From assembly GCA_964385405.1 (NCBI GenBank), contig CAYLOT010000003.1, positions 59,068-123,067 on the forward strand: DNA of 64,000 nt. The letters run 5' to 3'. Positions 27,141 to 35,813 of this stretch are shown piece after piece. Each line of letters opens with the position of its first letter. The first letter of the stretch is position 1. The DNA comes from CAIZGX01 sp964385405. Its GTDB lineage: Bacteria; Bacteroidota; Bacteroidia; Flavobacteriales_D; Sanyastnellaceae. The position numbers and the translations under genes are program-made. The notes under the pieces were generated by a model, which worked only from the letters and a program-made list of their open reading frames with translations, searched no databases and was not told the DNA's origin.

Positions 27141-27174
27141 TTCATTCAATTTCAAATGTTCATTACTTCATTGG

Positions 27175-27201
27175 AAGGCCGAAAAGATTTCGGCCTTTTT
27201 G
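27175..27201 (+). terminator. Intrinsic terminator after dut
   Basis: A perfect 10-bp inverted repeat (27175-27184 with 27188-27197, sequence AAGGCCGAAA / TTTCGGCCTT, loop AGA) followed by a short T run. It ends the enoyl-CoA hydratase-dut unit before the sugar-nucleotide transferase gene. Confidence 0.9.
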
Positions 27202-27233
27202 CTTTCTTTTGTTAGAAAGTATATTCAGAAGAA

Positions 27234-28235
27234 ATGAGAATTGTTATACCAATGGCGGGTATGGGAAAGCGATTGCGCCCACATACCCTCGTAACTCCGA
27301 AACCCCTCGTGCGCATTGCAGAGAAGCCTATTGTTCAGCGCTTGGTAGAGGATATTGTTTCTATTCAAACAGAAAAAGTTGAAGAGATTGCTTTCATCAT
27401 CGGTCGATTCGGAAAGGAAGTCGAGAACAATCTTATTGCATTAGCAGAACAACTAGGCGCAAAAGGAACCATTCATTATCAAGATGAAGCTTTAGGAACC
27501 GCACACGCTATTCTCTGCGCAGAGTCTGCGTTGCAAGGTCCTGTTACCGTAGCTTTCGCCGATACCCTTTTTCGTGCCGACTTCAAATTAGATCCAAACG
27601 CAGACGGAGTTTTGTGGGTGAAAAAAATCGAAGATCCTCGTCAGTTTGGTGTAGTAGAATTGAATGCCGAAGGCACCATCATTTCCTTCCAAGAAAAACC
27701 TCAAGAGTTCGTTTCAGACCTAGCTATGATTGGAATTTATTATTTCAAAGACGGTGAATGGTTGAAGCGTGAACTTCGATATTTGTTAGACAACAACATC
27801 ATGAACGGTGGCGAATACCAATTGCCCGACGCCATGCGCAACATGATGAAGCAAGGTGCCAAGTTTGTTCCAGGTGAAGTGAACGAGTGGATGGATTGCG
27901 GAAATAAAGCCGCTGTTGTTGAAACCATGGCCTCTGTGGTTTCGAGACTTCCACAAAATCACAACGTGAAGTTGGAGGGTGATTCGAGAATTATTGAGCC
28001 TTGTTATTTTGGGAATAACGTCGTTCTTCACAATTCTACGGTTGGTCCTAACGTTAGCATAGCGAGCCATGTTTCCATCGCGAATTCAACACTAGAAAAT
28101 ACATCCATTGAATCCAATTCAAAAGTTGAGAACTGTCAGCTTAAAAATTCGTTGGTCGATGAGTATTGTCAAGTCATAGGAGTGAAGGGAGTGCTTGATT
28201 TGGGTTCTTACAATTCCATTCAAAACAATGACTAA
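27234..28235 (+). CDS. Sugar-1-phosphate nucleotidyltransferase
   Basis: A 333-residue enzyme with a Rossmann-like NTP-transferase domain: signature 'MAGMGKRLRPHTLVTPKPL' (GxGxRLxPxTxxxPKPL) at the N-terminus, then 'GTIHYQDEALGTAHAIL' and 'VAFADTLFRADF'. The C-terminal ~80 residues are a hexapeptide left-handed beta helix ('EPCYFGNNVVLHNSTVGPNV', 'VSIANSTLENTSIE'). It activates a sugar phosphate with UTP, dTTP, GTP or ATP; glucose-1-phosphate thymidylyltransferase or UDP-sugar pyrophosphorylase types are possible. It overlaps the next gene by 8 bases. Confidence 0.85.
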   Translation: MRIVIPMAGMGKRLRPHTLVTPKPLVRIAEKPIVQRLVEDIVSIQTEKVEEIAFIIGRFGKEVENNLIALAEQLGAKGTIHYQDEALGTAHAILCAESALQGPVTVAFADTLFRADFKLDPNADGVLWVKKIEDPRQFGVVELNAEGTIISFQEKPQEFVSDLAMIGIYYFKDGEWLKRELRYLLDNNIMNGGEYQLPDAMRNMMKQGAKFVPGEVNEWMDCGNKAAVVETMASVVSRLPQNHNVKLEGDSRIIEPCYFGNNVVLHNSTVGPNVSIASHVSIANSTLENTSIESNSKVENCQLKNSLVDEYCQVIGVKGVLDLGSYNSIQNND

Positions 28236-29925
28236 CAAAATTCTTCTTTTTTTCTCTTTGGTTGTCCTTGCTTCATGCGGCACAACGAAACCGACTGCTG
28301 TGACAGACGAAAATCACGCGAAGTTTCAGCAGTATTTCTATGAAGGAGAAAAAGCGAAGATGGCAGGCAATTTTGAGGTTGCAATCAATTACTTCAATAC
28401 CGCTTTGAAATACCGAGAAGTTAGTGCTGCCCATTACGAAATTTCGAAATTGTGTTCTCAATTTCCGAAACTCGAGAAAATGGGTAAAATGCACATTGAG
28501 CGAGCAGTAGAAATGGAGCCTAACAACTCTTGGTATTTGAAGGATTTGGGGTATTATGAAATTTATTCAGGAGATATAAAATCGGGAATTAAGCATTTCG
28601 ATTTGGCTGTTAAATACAGTTCGAATCCGATACCGATTCTGAATGAATATCTGAATGTAATCGGGAATTACGATATGCAGCAAGCAAGCACAGTGCTAGC
28701 CCAAATTGCCGCCATTCAAGGGGAAGATGAAGACGTAGCGCGCAAGCGCTTTGAACTATTAAGCTCACAAGGTAAATTTAAAGAGGCTGGAAAAGTATTG
28801 GAAGATTTCGAGAGTAAGAACAAAGTTGAGGATGAATACTATTTCTATTTGCTCAATTTTTATCGAGAGAATAATTTGAAAGATGAGGCAGGAAAGTGGC
28901 TTTCATATATGAGGACAAAAATTCCAAATAATGGAAAAATGTTGTTGGAAGAAAGCGGTGAATTGGCAGCGGCTGGAAATGATGCGAAGAGTTATGAAAT
29001 GTTGAAGAAATCCATTGCCTCAGGTGATTTAGCATGGTACGATGCAATAGATGTTTTGAAGAAATACGAGGAGTTGGTGGCTCAAGATGAAAAATTTTCT
29101 AAGCCACTTTGGGAGATATTCGATTTGACATTCAAGCAATTTAAATCGGAATACCAGTGCCTCGTACAATTGTCTTTTGTTGCAAACCACCAAAACAACT
29201 TAGTGCGTCAAGAGGAGATGTTAAAGCTAGCTCTTGATCTGCATAAGAATGATTTAATGTTATGGCAGTTTTTATTGGATAATCAAAAGCAATTACGCAA
29301 GTGGAATGAACTAGTAAAGTATGCGAATGAAGCATTAGAACTATACCCAACAGATGCTGAAGTATACTACTACGCGGGATTGGGTTATCTGAAGCTGCAA
29401 GATTACACGAAGTCATTGGAATTGCTTTCAACGGGAAGAGATTTGGTAATCGAAGATCCTGAATTGCTTTCTCAGTTTTATTCTTCGCTTGGAAGTGTTT
29501 ATTTCAAGACAAACAATTGGACAGAATGCGAAAAATCATTTGAGCAGGCCTTGATACAAAATCCAGACAATGCAACAGCGCTGAATAATTACGCGTATTA
29601 TCTCGCTTTGAAAAAAGTTCAATTGGATAAGGCCTTGGGAATTATTCAATATGCAGTTTCAATGCAGCCAAACAACGCCATTTATCTAGACACTTTTGGA
29701 TTTGTGCTCTTCCAAAAGAAACAATATCAAAACGCTTTAGTACAATTTGAGATTGCTTTGGGCATATTGAATACAGATCAAGAAATTTGGGAGCACCTGG
29801 GTGATACGTATTTTATGTTAGGAAATGAAGCAAAGGCGCTCGAAAGCTGGAACAAAGCTTTGGCGTTGAATACGAATCATTCAAAATTGAAAGAAAAAAT
29901 TAATCTAAAGAAATTCATTGAATAA
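28228..29925 (+). CDS. TPR-repeat lipoprotein
   Basis: A 565-residue protein. Lipoprotein signal with lipobox LASC at about residue 18 ('LVVLASCGTTKPT'). The rest is tetratricopeptide repeats, clearest at the C-terminus: 'AEVYYYAGLGYLKLQDYTKSLELLSTGRDL', 'SSLGSVYFKTNNWTECEKSFEQALIQNPDN', 'LGDTYFMLGNEAKALESWNKAL'. It presumably scaffolds a periplasmic or outer-membrane complex. The ATG at 28228 is inside the end of the preceding gene and gives a full signal peptide. It is followed directly by DUF4292 and EnvC-like genes, an order I regard as conserved in Bacteroidota. Confidence 0.88.
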   Translation: MTNKILLFFSLVVLASCGTTKPTAVTDENHAKFQQYFYEGEKAKMAGNFEVAINYFNTALKYREVSAAHYEISKLCSQFPKLEKMGKMHIERAVEMEPNNSWYLKDLGYYEIYSGDIKSGIKHFDLAVKYSSNPIPILNEYLNVIGNYDMQQASTVLAQIAAIQGEDEDVARKRFELLSSQGKFKEAGKVLEDFESKNKVEDEYYFYLLNFYRENNLKDEAGKWLSYMRTKIPNNGKMLLEESGELAAAGNDAKSYEMLKKSIASGDLAWYDAIDVLKKYEELVAQDEKFSKPLWEIFDLTFKQFKSEYQCLVQLSFVANHQNNLVRQEEMLKLALDLHKNDLMLWQFLLDNQKQLRKWNELVKYANEALELYPTDAEVYYYAGLGYLKLQDYTKSLELLSTGRDLVIEDPELLSQFYSSLGSVYFKTNNWTECEKSFEQALIQNPDNATALNNYAYYLALKKVQLDKALGIIQYAVSMQPNNAIYLDTFGFVLFQKKQYQNALVQFEIALGILNTDQEIWEHLGDTYFMLGNEAKALESWNKALALNTNHSKLKEKINLKKFIE

Positions 29926-30787
29926 GTACCTCATTATACTCTTTATCCCATTTCTTTTTGCTTGCAAAAGCAAAGAGTTAGTTGTTACACAAGAACCTCT
30001 CAAGGAGAGGTCTCAAGCTTATTTAACAAGAAATATCGAAAAGAATAGGTTTGATTTTGATTGGTTGGGAATGAAACTCGACGCAGAATTTACAAGCGGT
30101 GATGATCAACAAGGATTCAAAGCCACTGTTCGTATGCGCAAGGACAGCGCTGTTTCTGTGAGTATTAGTCCAGCATTGGGTATTGAAGTACTTAGGCTTC
30201 TCGTAGACAAAGACAGTTTGAAAATGGTTTCTGAAATTCCTGGAGATAAATATGTTTTCTTGGGTTCTGTAAATCAGCTATCAGATCTCGCTAAAATTGA
30301 TTTGGACTTGTCCACGCTTCAAGATTTGTTAATTGGAAATCCAATTGGATTAAGTCGTGAAGAAGGAAGAATGAAAAGCGGGATAGAAAAACTTGATGTT
30401 GAATATTACACCTTGGTTTCTCGAATGTCGAGAAGGGTGCGAAGAGCTTCAGAAGATCAGGATTCATCCAATGTTCGCGATGGAAGAAGAACGCCTAAAC
30501 GACTCGAAGACAACGATTGGATTTCTTCAAAATTTTGGATAGAACCGAATTTATTTAAAGTGGTGAAATGTGAACTCACCGACCTTCGGACGAGAAGAAT
30601 GGTTCAGATTAGTTATTCCGATTTCGATGAAGAAGATGAATCGCATTATCCGCATAAATGCAACATTCAAATAGATGATGTGAAGGGAACGACAGCACTT
30701 GATTTTAAAATTGTGCGGTTAAATACACAAAATCATTATGATTTTTCGTTCGACTACGATAAGGACTATCCAATCAAAAGGAAATAG
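29918..30787 (+). CDS. DUF4292 lipoprotein
   Basis: A 289-residue protein beginning with a TTG codon at 29918, overlapping the TPR gene by 8 bases. The short signal peptide has a lipobox ending 'LFACKSKE'. The body matches DUF4292: 'RSQAYLTRNIEKNRFDFDWL', 'GFKATVRMRKDSAVSVSISP', 'GIEVLRLLVDKDSLKMVSEI', 'LDLSTLQDLLIGNPIG'. This resembles the general layout of LolA/LolB-like lipid-binding proteins (curved sheet binding a hydrophobic ligand), but I cannot demonstrate that. No other start codon is better placed, since an ATG would remove the signal peptide. Confidence 0.82.
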   Translation: MNKYLIILFIPFLFACKSKELVVTQEPLKERSQAYLTRNIEKNRFDFDWLGMKLDAEFTSGDDQQGFKATVRMRKDSAVSVSISPALGIEVLRLLVDKDSLKMVSEIPGDKYVFLGSVNQLSDLAKIDLDLSTLQDLLIGNPIGLSREEGRMKSGIEKLDVEYYTLVSRMSRRVRRASEDQDSSNVRDGRRTPKRLEDNDWISSKFWIEPNLFKVVKCELTDLRTRRMVQISYSDFDEEDESHYPHKCNIQIDDVKGTTALDFKIVRLNTQNHYDFSFDYDKDYPIKRK

Positions 30788-30789
30788 GA

Positions 30790-32205
30790 ATGAAAGGGCT
30801 GAATAAATCTCATGTTTCATATGCGCTGATAGTACTTGTTCTTGTTTGTTCGGGAATGGCTTTTCAATGGGTCGTTGCGCAGACTAAGAAGGCAGAGCTA
30901 ACTTCGCGCAGAAGCCAATTGAATGATGAGATTGCACGCACAAAACAACTTATAAAAGAATACCAAGCGGATCAGCGAAACGCTTCAGCAGAATTGTCCC
31001 TTCTGAATGAGCAAATTCGATTGCGTGAGGAACTTATTCAATCCATTAATTCAGAAGTGGGTGCCATCGATGGTGAGATAAAAAGCGGTGAAGGACGCGT
31101 AGTTGAACTTGAAGCCAGTATTCAAGATTTAAAAGCTGAGTATGCGAAAATGATATACAACAGCTACAAGCAGCGCTCGTCGTATTCTAAAATAGCATTC
31201 ATTCTCTCTTCATCTGATTTTTTTCAGGCTGTGAAACGGGTGCAATTGTTAAAGCAATATGCAGAGAATCGTAAGTTTCATGCACAACAAATGAAAGATG
31301 CGCAAGTGGAAATTGCAGAAAATATTTCCATGCTCGAGGGAAACAAACTAACCAAATTGGCTCTTTCAAGTGATGAAATAAACGAACGCAATGAAATAGC
31401 TCAGAATAAATCTGAGCAACAAAAGAAATTGGAATTACTCAAATCGGAAGAGGGAAAGCTTCGTGAAGTGCAACGTCAAAAGGAGATTGAAAGGCGTCAG
31501 TTGACAACGAAAATTGAAGAAATCGTTCGTCAGGAAATCGCTGCCGAGAATGAACGCATTCGTAAACAGGAAGCAGAGAAAGCAAGGCTAGCAGAAGAGA
31601 AGAGAAAGGAAGATCAGCGCAGAGCTGCTGCAAACGCAACTGCATCAAACAACGCCTCTGCAAATGCTACAGGAACAACTGCGCCTGTGAAAACCAATTC
31701 ACCGGTTACTGTCGTAACTCCTCCGAAACCAGTTGTTACTGCAACTCCTAAAATGGAAAGTGCTCCAGAAGTAGTGCTTGCAAATACCGTTTTCGAACAA
31801 AACAAGGGAAGCTTGCCTTGGCCAGTTTCTTCAGGAGCAATCGGATCTAAGTTCGGAAGGCATGCGCATGAGAGCATTGCGGGTATAGAGGTGAACAACA
31901 AAGGTGTCGATTTTATTACTTCAGCGAATGCTGAAATTTACACGGTTTTCAATGGAACCGTTACGAGTGTTTTCAATATTCAGGGCGCAGGCATGAACGT
32001 CATAGTTACACACGGTGCCTACAAAACCGTATATAGCGGATTACAAAATGTCTATGTTTCTGTTGGAGCAAAGGTGAATACGAAAGATAAAATTGGCACC
32101 GTTGCCGACAACGGCGAGGGGTACGTGCTACACTTTGAGTTGGGAAAAGTTTCAGAAGCAGGATGGGTTCCGCAAAACCCCGAGCTCTGGTTGAAGAGAC
32201 GTTAA
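30790..32205 (+). CDS. EnvC-like coiled-coil protein with degenerate LytM (M23) domain
   Basis: A 471-residue protein with signal/anchor (about 1-31), a long coiled coil (about 35-270) rich in Glu/Lys/Gln, an Ala/Thr/Pro linker and a LytM domain (about 345-471). Active LytM enzymes have H-x3-D and H-x-H zinc/catalytic motifs; here the first His is Asn370 (with Asp374 kept) and the HxH first His is Val446 (His448 kept), while the HG His is present. It therefore looks like a non-catalytic activator of cell-wall amidases, as is E. coli EnvC, rather than an endopeptidase. It ends 3 bases before the convergent dioxygenase gene. Confidence 0.88.
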   Translation: MKGLNKSHVSYALIVLVLVCSGMAFQWVVAQTKKAELTSRRSQLNDEIARTKQLIKEYQADQRNASAELSLLNEQIRLREELIQSINSEVGAIDGEIKSGEGRVVELEASIQDLKAEYAKMIYNSYKQRSSYSKIAFILSSSDFFQAVKRVQLLKQYAENRKFHAQQMKDAQVEIAENISMLEGNKLTKLALSSDEINERNEIAQNKSEQQKKLELLKSEEGKLREVQRQKEIERRQLTTKIEEIVRQEIAAENERIRKQEAEKARLAEEKRKEDQRRAAANATASNNASANATGTTAPVKTNSPVTVVTPPKPVVTATPKMESAPEVVLANTVFEQNKGSLPWPVSSGAIGSKFGRHAHESIAGIEVNNKGVDFITSANAEIYTVFNGTVTSVFNIQGAGMNVIVTHGAYKTVYSGLQNVYVSVGAKVNTKDKIGTVADNGEGYVLHFELGKVSEAGWVPQNPELWLKRR

Positions 32206-32208
32206 ATC

Positions 32209-32736
32209 TTAGACAAATTTAGGATCGGTTTCCATCACGTGTCCGCAAGACTTGCACGTTCTCATTTCTTCACTTCCGTAAAATTCTCTGAAGCGAGGTA
32301 AGAAATCTTTTTCAATATTCTCCAAAATGAAATAGGTTTCGTGAAGTGGGTGATTGCATTTTTCGCAGAACCACAATAGTCCGTCTTTTAACTCGCGCTC
32401 TGCACGTTTCACTTCAATTACTATTCCTACAGTTCCTTCGCCCCTGCGCGGTTGGTGTGGAGTTCTTGGTGGAAGCAAGAACATTTCACCTTCCTTGACT
32501 TCAATATCAACCGCCTTTCCATCTTCTTGAACGCCTATGACAACGCTACCTTCAATCTGAAAGAACCACTCTTCTGTCTCGTTGTAATGATAATCTTTGC
32601 GTGCATTGGGACCACCTACAATCATGATTACGTAGTCTTCCGATTCAACATAAAGATTTTTATTTCCTACTGGAGGTTGAAGCAGATTTCTATTTTCTTC
32701 GATCCATTGTTTTAAGTTGAAAGGTCTACGAATCAT
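32209..32736 (-). CDS. haaO: 3-hydroxyanthranilate 3,4-dioxygenase
   Basis: A 175-residue cupin enzyme that opens 3-hydroxyanthranilate to aminocarboxymuconate semialdehyde in tryptophan breakdown/quinolinate synthesis. Iron ligands His50, Glu56 and His94, and substrate residues Arg46, Arg98 and Glu109, all match the bacterial enzyme (for example Cupriavidus numbering plus one). The C-terminal rubredoxin-like site Cys124-x2-Cys127 and Cys161-x2-Cys164 is intact. The start overlaps the pcrB stop by four bases (ATGA), so the two are co-transcribed. Confidence 0.94.
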   Translation of the reverse strand: MIRRPFNLKQWIEENRNLLQPPVGNKNLYVESEDYVIMIVGGPNARKDYHYNETEEWFFQIEGSVVIGVQEDGKAVDIEVKEGEMFLLPPRTPHQPRRGEGTVGIVIEVKRAERELKDGLLWFCEKCNHPLHETYFILENIEKDFLPRFREFYGSEEMRTCKSCGHVMETDPKFV

Positions 32737-33467
32737 AACGCGTTTAGTTTTTGTATTTCAAAAAGTATTTCAGGATTCTGTTCTACAGCTGTTCCCATAA
32801 CGACAACGTCGGCACCGGCTTGCCAGGCCGCATGCGCTTGTTGTTCATTTATAATTCCTCCACCCACAATTACTGGAAGTTGAGTGGTCTTTTTTACAGC
32901 GTAAATCAATTCTTGCGAAACAGGAAAGTCTGCACCACTTCCAGTATCTAAATAGAAACAACGAAGTCCCAAGTACTTTCCTGCAAGCGCTGTCGCAGCA
33001 GCCACTTCAGGCTTGTCGTTTGGAAGAGGAACGGTTTGGCTAATGTAAATAGCGGTGGTTGTATTTCCACCATTCACCAACATGTATCCGGTTGGAATGA
33101 CCTCCTGTTTCCATTCATGCAGATAAGGCGCAGAAACAACTTGATGGCCAATGAGGAATTCAGCATTTCTTCCAGATATCAATGAAAGAAAAAGTGTTGC
33201 GTCTACGTGCTTGGTAAGTTGCAATGGATGACCCGGAAAGAGCACCAGAGGCAAGGGACAAGTCTCGCGTAAACGTTCTACTCGTTCATTAAAATCAGAG
33301 GCTGCATTCAAACTTCCACCTACCAAGAGAAAATCTACGCCAGCGGCTTTAAATAAAGCGCCCTGTTGTTGTGCGTTTTCACTGTTCCATTTGTCTGGAT
33401 CTATAAGAACCGCCAATTGTTTCTTCTTTGAATGAAGCAGCAATTCTATTTTTCCGGCAGAGGTCAT
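32733..33467 (-). CDS. pcrB: Geranylgeranylglyceryl/heptaprenylglyceryl phosphate synthase (PcrB family)
   Basis: A 244-residue TIM-barrel prenyltransferase. 'KKKQLAVLIDPDKWN', 'GVDFLLVGGSLN', 'LVLFPGHPLQLT', 'YLDTGSGADFPVSQELI', 'LPVIVGGGIINEQQAHAAWQAGADVVVMGTA' are family motifs. The family joins a polyprenyl diphosphate to sn-glycerol-1-phosphate, the stereochemistry of archaeal lipids; bacterial members make ether-linked precursors. In Bacteroidota group II GGGP synthases are known in several genera. Substrate chain length cannot be told from sequence here. Lies between relA/spoT and haaO. Confidence 0.9.
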   Translation of the reverse strand: MTSAGKIELLLHSKKKQLAVLIDPDKWNSENAQQQGALFKAAGVDFLLVGGSLNAASDFNERVERLRETCPLPLVLFPGHPLQLTKHVDATLFLSLISGRNAEFLIGHQVVSAPYLHEWKQEVIPTGYMLVNGGNTTTAIYISQTVPLPNDKPEVAAATALAGKYLGLRCFYLDTGSGADFPVSQELIYAVKKTTQLPVIVGGGIINEQQAHAAWQAGADVVVMGTAVEQNPEILFEIQKLNAL

Positions 33468-33496
33468 GTTTCAAAAATACGAAAGATGAAGATGCA

Positions 33497-35716
33497 TTAG
33501 GCAAATTCACTTTCAATACGATCTACCGTTAAAACGCCATCGACATCTTTGAGGTTTTTAATCAAGTGATTCAAATGCTCTGTATCATGCACCAAAACTA
33601 CTACTTTACCTTCGAAAATCCCGTCACGTGCCTCGAAAGAAATGGCGCGCATATTTACGTTCATGTCGGTAGAAATGATATTTGTTATTTTCTGAACCAG
33701 TCCGACATCGTCTGTTCCGGAGAATTTCAAGCCCACTTCGAATTGAACCAAATCGTTACTGCTCCACTTTGCCTTGATTACACGATAAGCATACTTGCTC
33801 ATAAGCTCTTGCGCGTTAGGACAATTTGATCGATGAATTTTTATTCCTTCTGAAACCGTAATAAATCCGAATACCTCATCTCCAGGAATTGGATTACAGC
33901 AGGGTGCTAAACTGAAATCAACGCGTTGCTTGTCATCTCCAATGAGAACCGTATCGCCAGTAGAGGGAGCGGTTGTGACAAGCTGTGTGGTTTCTTCTTT
34001 TTTCTCTAGGTTTGTGTGCTTTTCGAATCGAATACGATCACTTTCAACCGTGTGTGGTTTAAGCTTCTTTAATTCAATTCGGCCCTTAGCAATTTTGTAA
34101 TAAAAGTCTACAGCGGTTACACAACCGTAGGCGCGAACGAACTCGTCGATGTTCTTGCTTCCCCATGTAATTTTTAGCGAGTTGAATTTTCGCTTGAGCA
34201 TTTCTTTTCCTTCCTCGGAAATTTGCTTTTTTTCCTCTTTAAGCGCAGTCTTAATTTTTTGACGAGCTGAAGCTGTGATCACAATGTTCAGCCAATCTTC
34301 TTTCGGACGTTGTTTTTTCGAAGTGAGTATTTCAACTTGGTCACCGCTGCTGAGTTTATGGCTGAGTGGTTCAAGTTTATGATTCACTTTTGCTCCGATG
34401 CATTGATAACCTATTTGTGAATGAATAAGGAATGCAAAGTCGAGGGTGGTAGCACCTACTGGCAGTGTTTTTAAATCTCCGCTCGGCGTGAAGACGTAGA
34501 TTTCTTCACTGAATAGCGATAGCTTGAAATTGTCGATGAATTCAATGGCGTTGTCGCTCGGAGCTTCCAACACATCGCGAATTTGTCCGAGCCATTTGTC
34601 GAGTTTGCTTTCAGGGCTTTCAACGGCGTCTTTGTATTTCCAATGTGCCGCGTAACCTTTTTCAGCAAGGTCATCCATACGCTCACTTCGTATTTGCACT
34701 TCCACCCATTTACCGGTTGGAGACATAACAGTCGTATGAAGCGATTCGTATCCGCTACTCTTCGGTGTACTTATCCAATCACGTAAGCGATCTGGACTTG
34801 GCACGTAAAAATCAGTTACAACAGAATAAACACGCCAGCAGTCAGATTTTTCTTGCTCTTGTGGAGTTTGAAGAATAATTCGAATGGCGAACAGGTCGTA
34901 TATTTCTTCGAATGGAACACCTTTCGTGTGAATCTTGTTGTAAATGCTGAAGATACTTTTTGTTCGGCTTTTGATTTCATAAACAAGTCCTTGCTCGTTC
35001 AAAGCGCGACGAATGGGAAGAGTGAACTGATTAATGAAACGTGTACGAACGGCTTGCGTCTTTTGAAGCTTGGTTACAATTTCATCGTAGGCTTCAGGGT
35101 CGGTAAATTTTAGACTTAAATCTTCGAGTTCTGTTTTGATGTTGTACAGTCCAAGACGATGGGCGAGAGGCGCATACATGAAGAGTGTTTCGCTAGCAAT
35201 TTTCAATTGCTTATCTCTTCGCATGTGATCGAGCGTGCGCATGTTGTGCAAACGATCGGCAAGCTTAATCAGGATCACGCGCACGTCGTCTGACAAAGTC
35301 AGAAGCATCTTGCGAAAGTTCTCGGCCTGATCGCTAGAGCTTAAGTCTGCAACGCCAGAAATTTTGGTCAGGCCGTCGATAATAACGCGTTCTTTTTTTC
35401 CGAATTGACGTTGAATATCGTCGAGCGTTATTTCAGTGTCTTCGACCGTATCGTGAAGAAGCGCACAGACAATGCTCATGGTGTCGAGACCCAATTCTTC
35501 TGCGGCGATTTTCGCCACAGCAATCGGGTGGTAGATGTAGGGTTCCCCGCTCTTGCGACGCATGTCTTTGTGAGCATCTACGGAAAGCTCGAAGGCTTTC
35601 CTAATCCGCGCACGATCGGCACGAGTTTTCGAGCGATAACAAACGCGCAAGAGTGCGCGGTATCTGCGAAGTATTTCGCGATTCTCTTCCTCTAAATCAA
35701 TTTCTATTTTCGACAT
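33497..35716 (-). CDS. Bifunctional (p)ppGpp synthetase/hydrolase (RelA/SpoT family)
   Basis: A 739-residue long RSH protein. Hydrolase HD domain: 'GEPYIYHPIAVAKIAAEELGLD' with His63 and 'CALLHDTVEDTEI' with His88-Asp89 and Glu92-Asp93 (an intact HDxxED). Synthetase: 'SRTKSIFSIYNKI', 'DLFAIRII', 'DWISTPKSSGYESLHTTV'. TGS domain ('IYVFTPSGDLKTLPVGATTLDFAFLIHSQIG'), ZBD/CC near 'CCNPIPGDEVFGFIT', and C-terminal ACT. Both activities appear present, as in the Rel of phyla with a single RSH. First gene of a unit with pcrB and haaO. Confidence 0.93.
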   Translation of the reverse strand: MSKIEIDLEEENREILRRYRALLRVCYRSKTRADRARIRKAFELSVDAHKDMRRKSGEPYIYHPIAVAKIAAEELGLDTMSIVCALLHDTVEDTEITLDDIQRQFGKKERVIIDGLTKISGVADLSSSDQAENFRKMLLTLSDDVRVILIKLADRLHNMRTLDHMRRDKQLKIASETLFMYAPLAHRLGLYNIKTELEDLSLKFTDPEAYDEIVTKLQKTQAVRTRFINQFTLPIRRALNEQGLVYEIKSRTKSIFSIYNKIHTKGVPFEEIYDLFAIRIILQTPQEQEKSDCWRVYSVVTDFYVPSPDRLRDWISTPKSSGYESLHTTVMSPTGKWVEVQIRSERMDDLAEKGYAAHWKYKDAVESPESKLDKWLGQIRDVLEAPSDNAIEFIDNFKLSLFSEEIYVFTPSGDLKTLPVGATTLDFAFLIHSQIGYQCIGAKVNHKLEPLSHKLSSGDQVEILTSKKQRPKEDWLNIVITASARQKIKTALKEEKKQISEEGKEMLKRKFNSLKITWGSKNIDEFVRAYGCVTAVDFYYKIAKGRIELKKLKPHTVESDRIRFEKHTNLEKKEETTQLVTTAPSTGDTVLIGDDKQRVDFSLAPCCNPIPGDEVFGFITVSEGIKIHRSNCPNAQELMSKYAYRVIKAKWSSNDLVQFEVGLKFSGTDDVGLVQKITNIISTDMNVNMRAISFEARDGIFEGKVVVLVHDTEHLNHLIKNLKDVDGVLTVDRIESEFA

Positions 35717-35801
35717 AACAACACAAATTAAAGGCTATTCTTTCAACATAAATTTGTGAAACTTATTACCTATTAACAATGCATGTTTTGAAAGACTGCT
35801 C

Positions 35802-35809
35802 TATCTTCC
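35802..35809 (+). promoter_or_regulatory. Possible -7 element for the Wzi/RemB-like gene
   Basis: TATCTTCC is two mismatches from TAnnTTTG but has the same spacing (four bases) to the start codon as in pssA and dinB. No -33 box at proper spacing. Confidence 0.3.
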
Positions 35810-35813
35810 CCTC

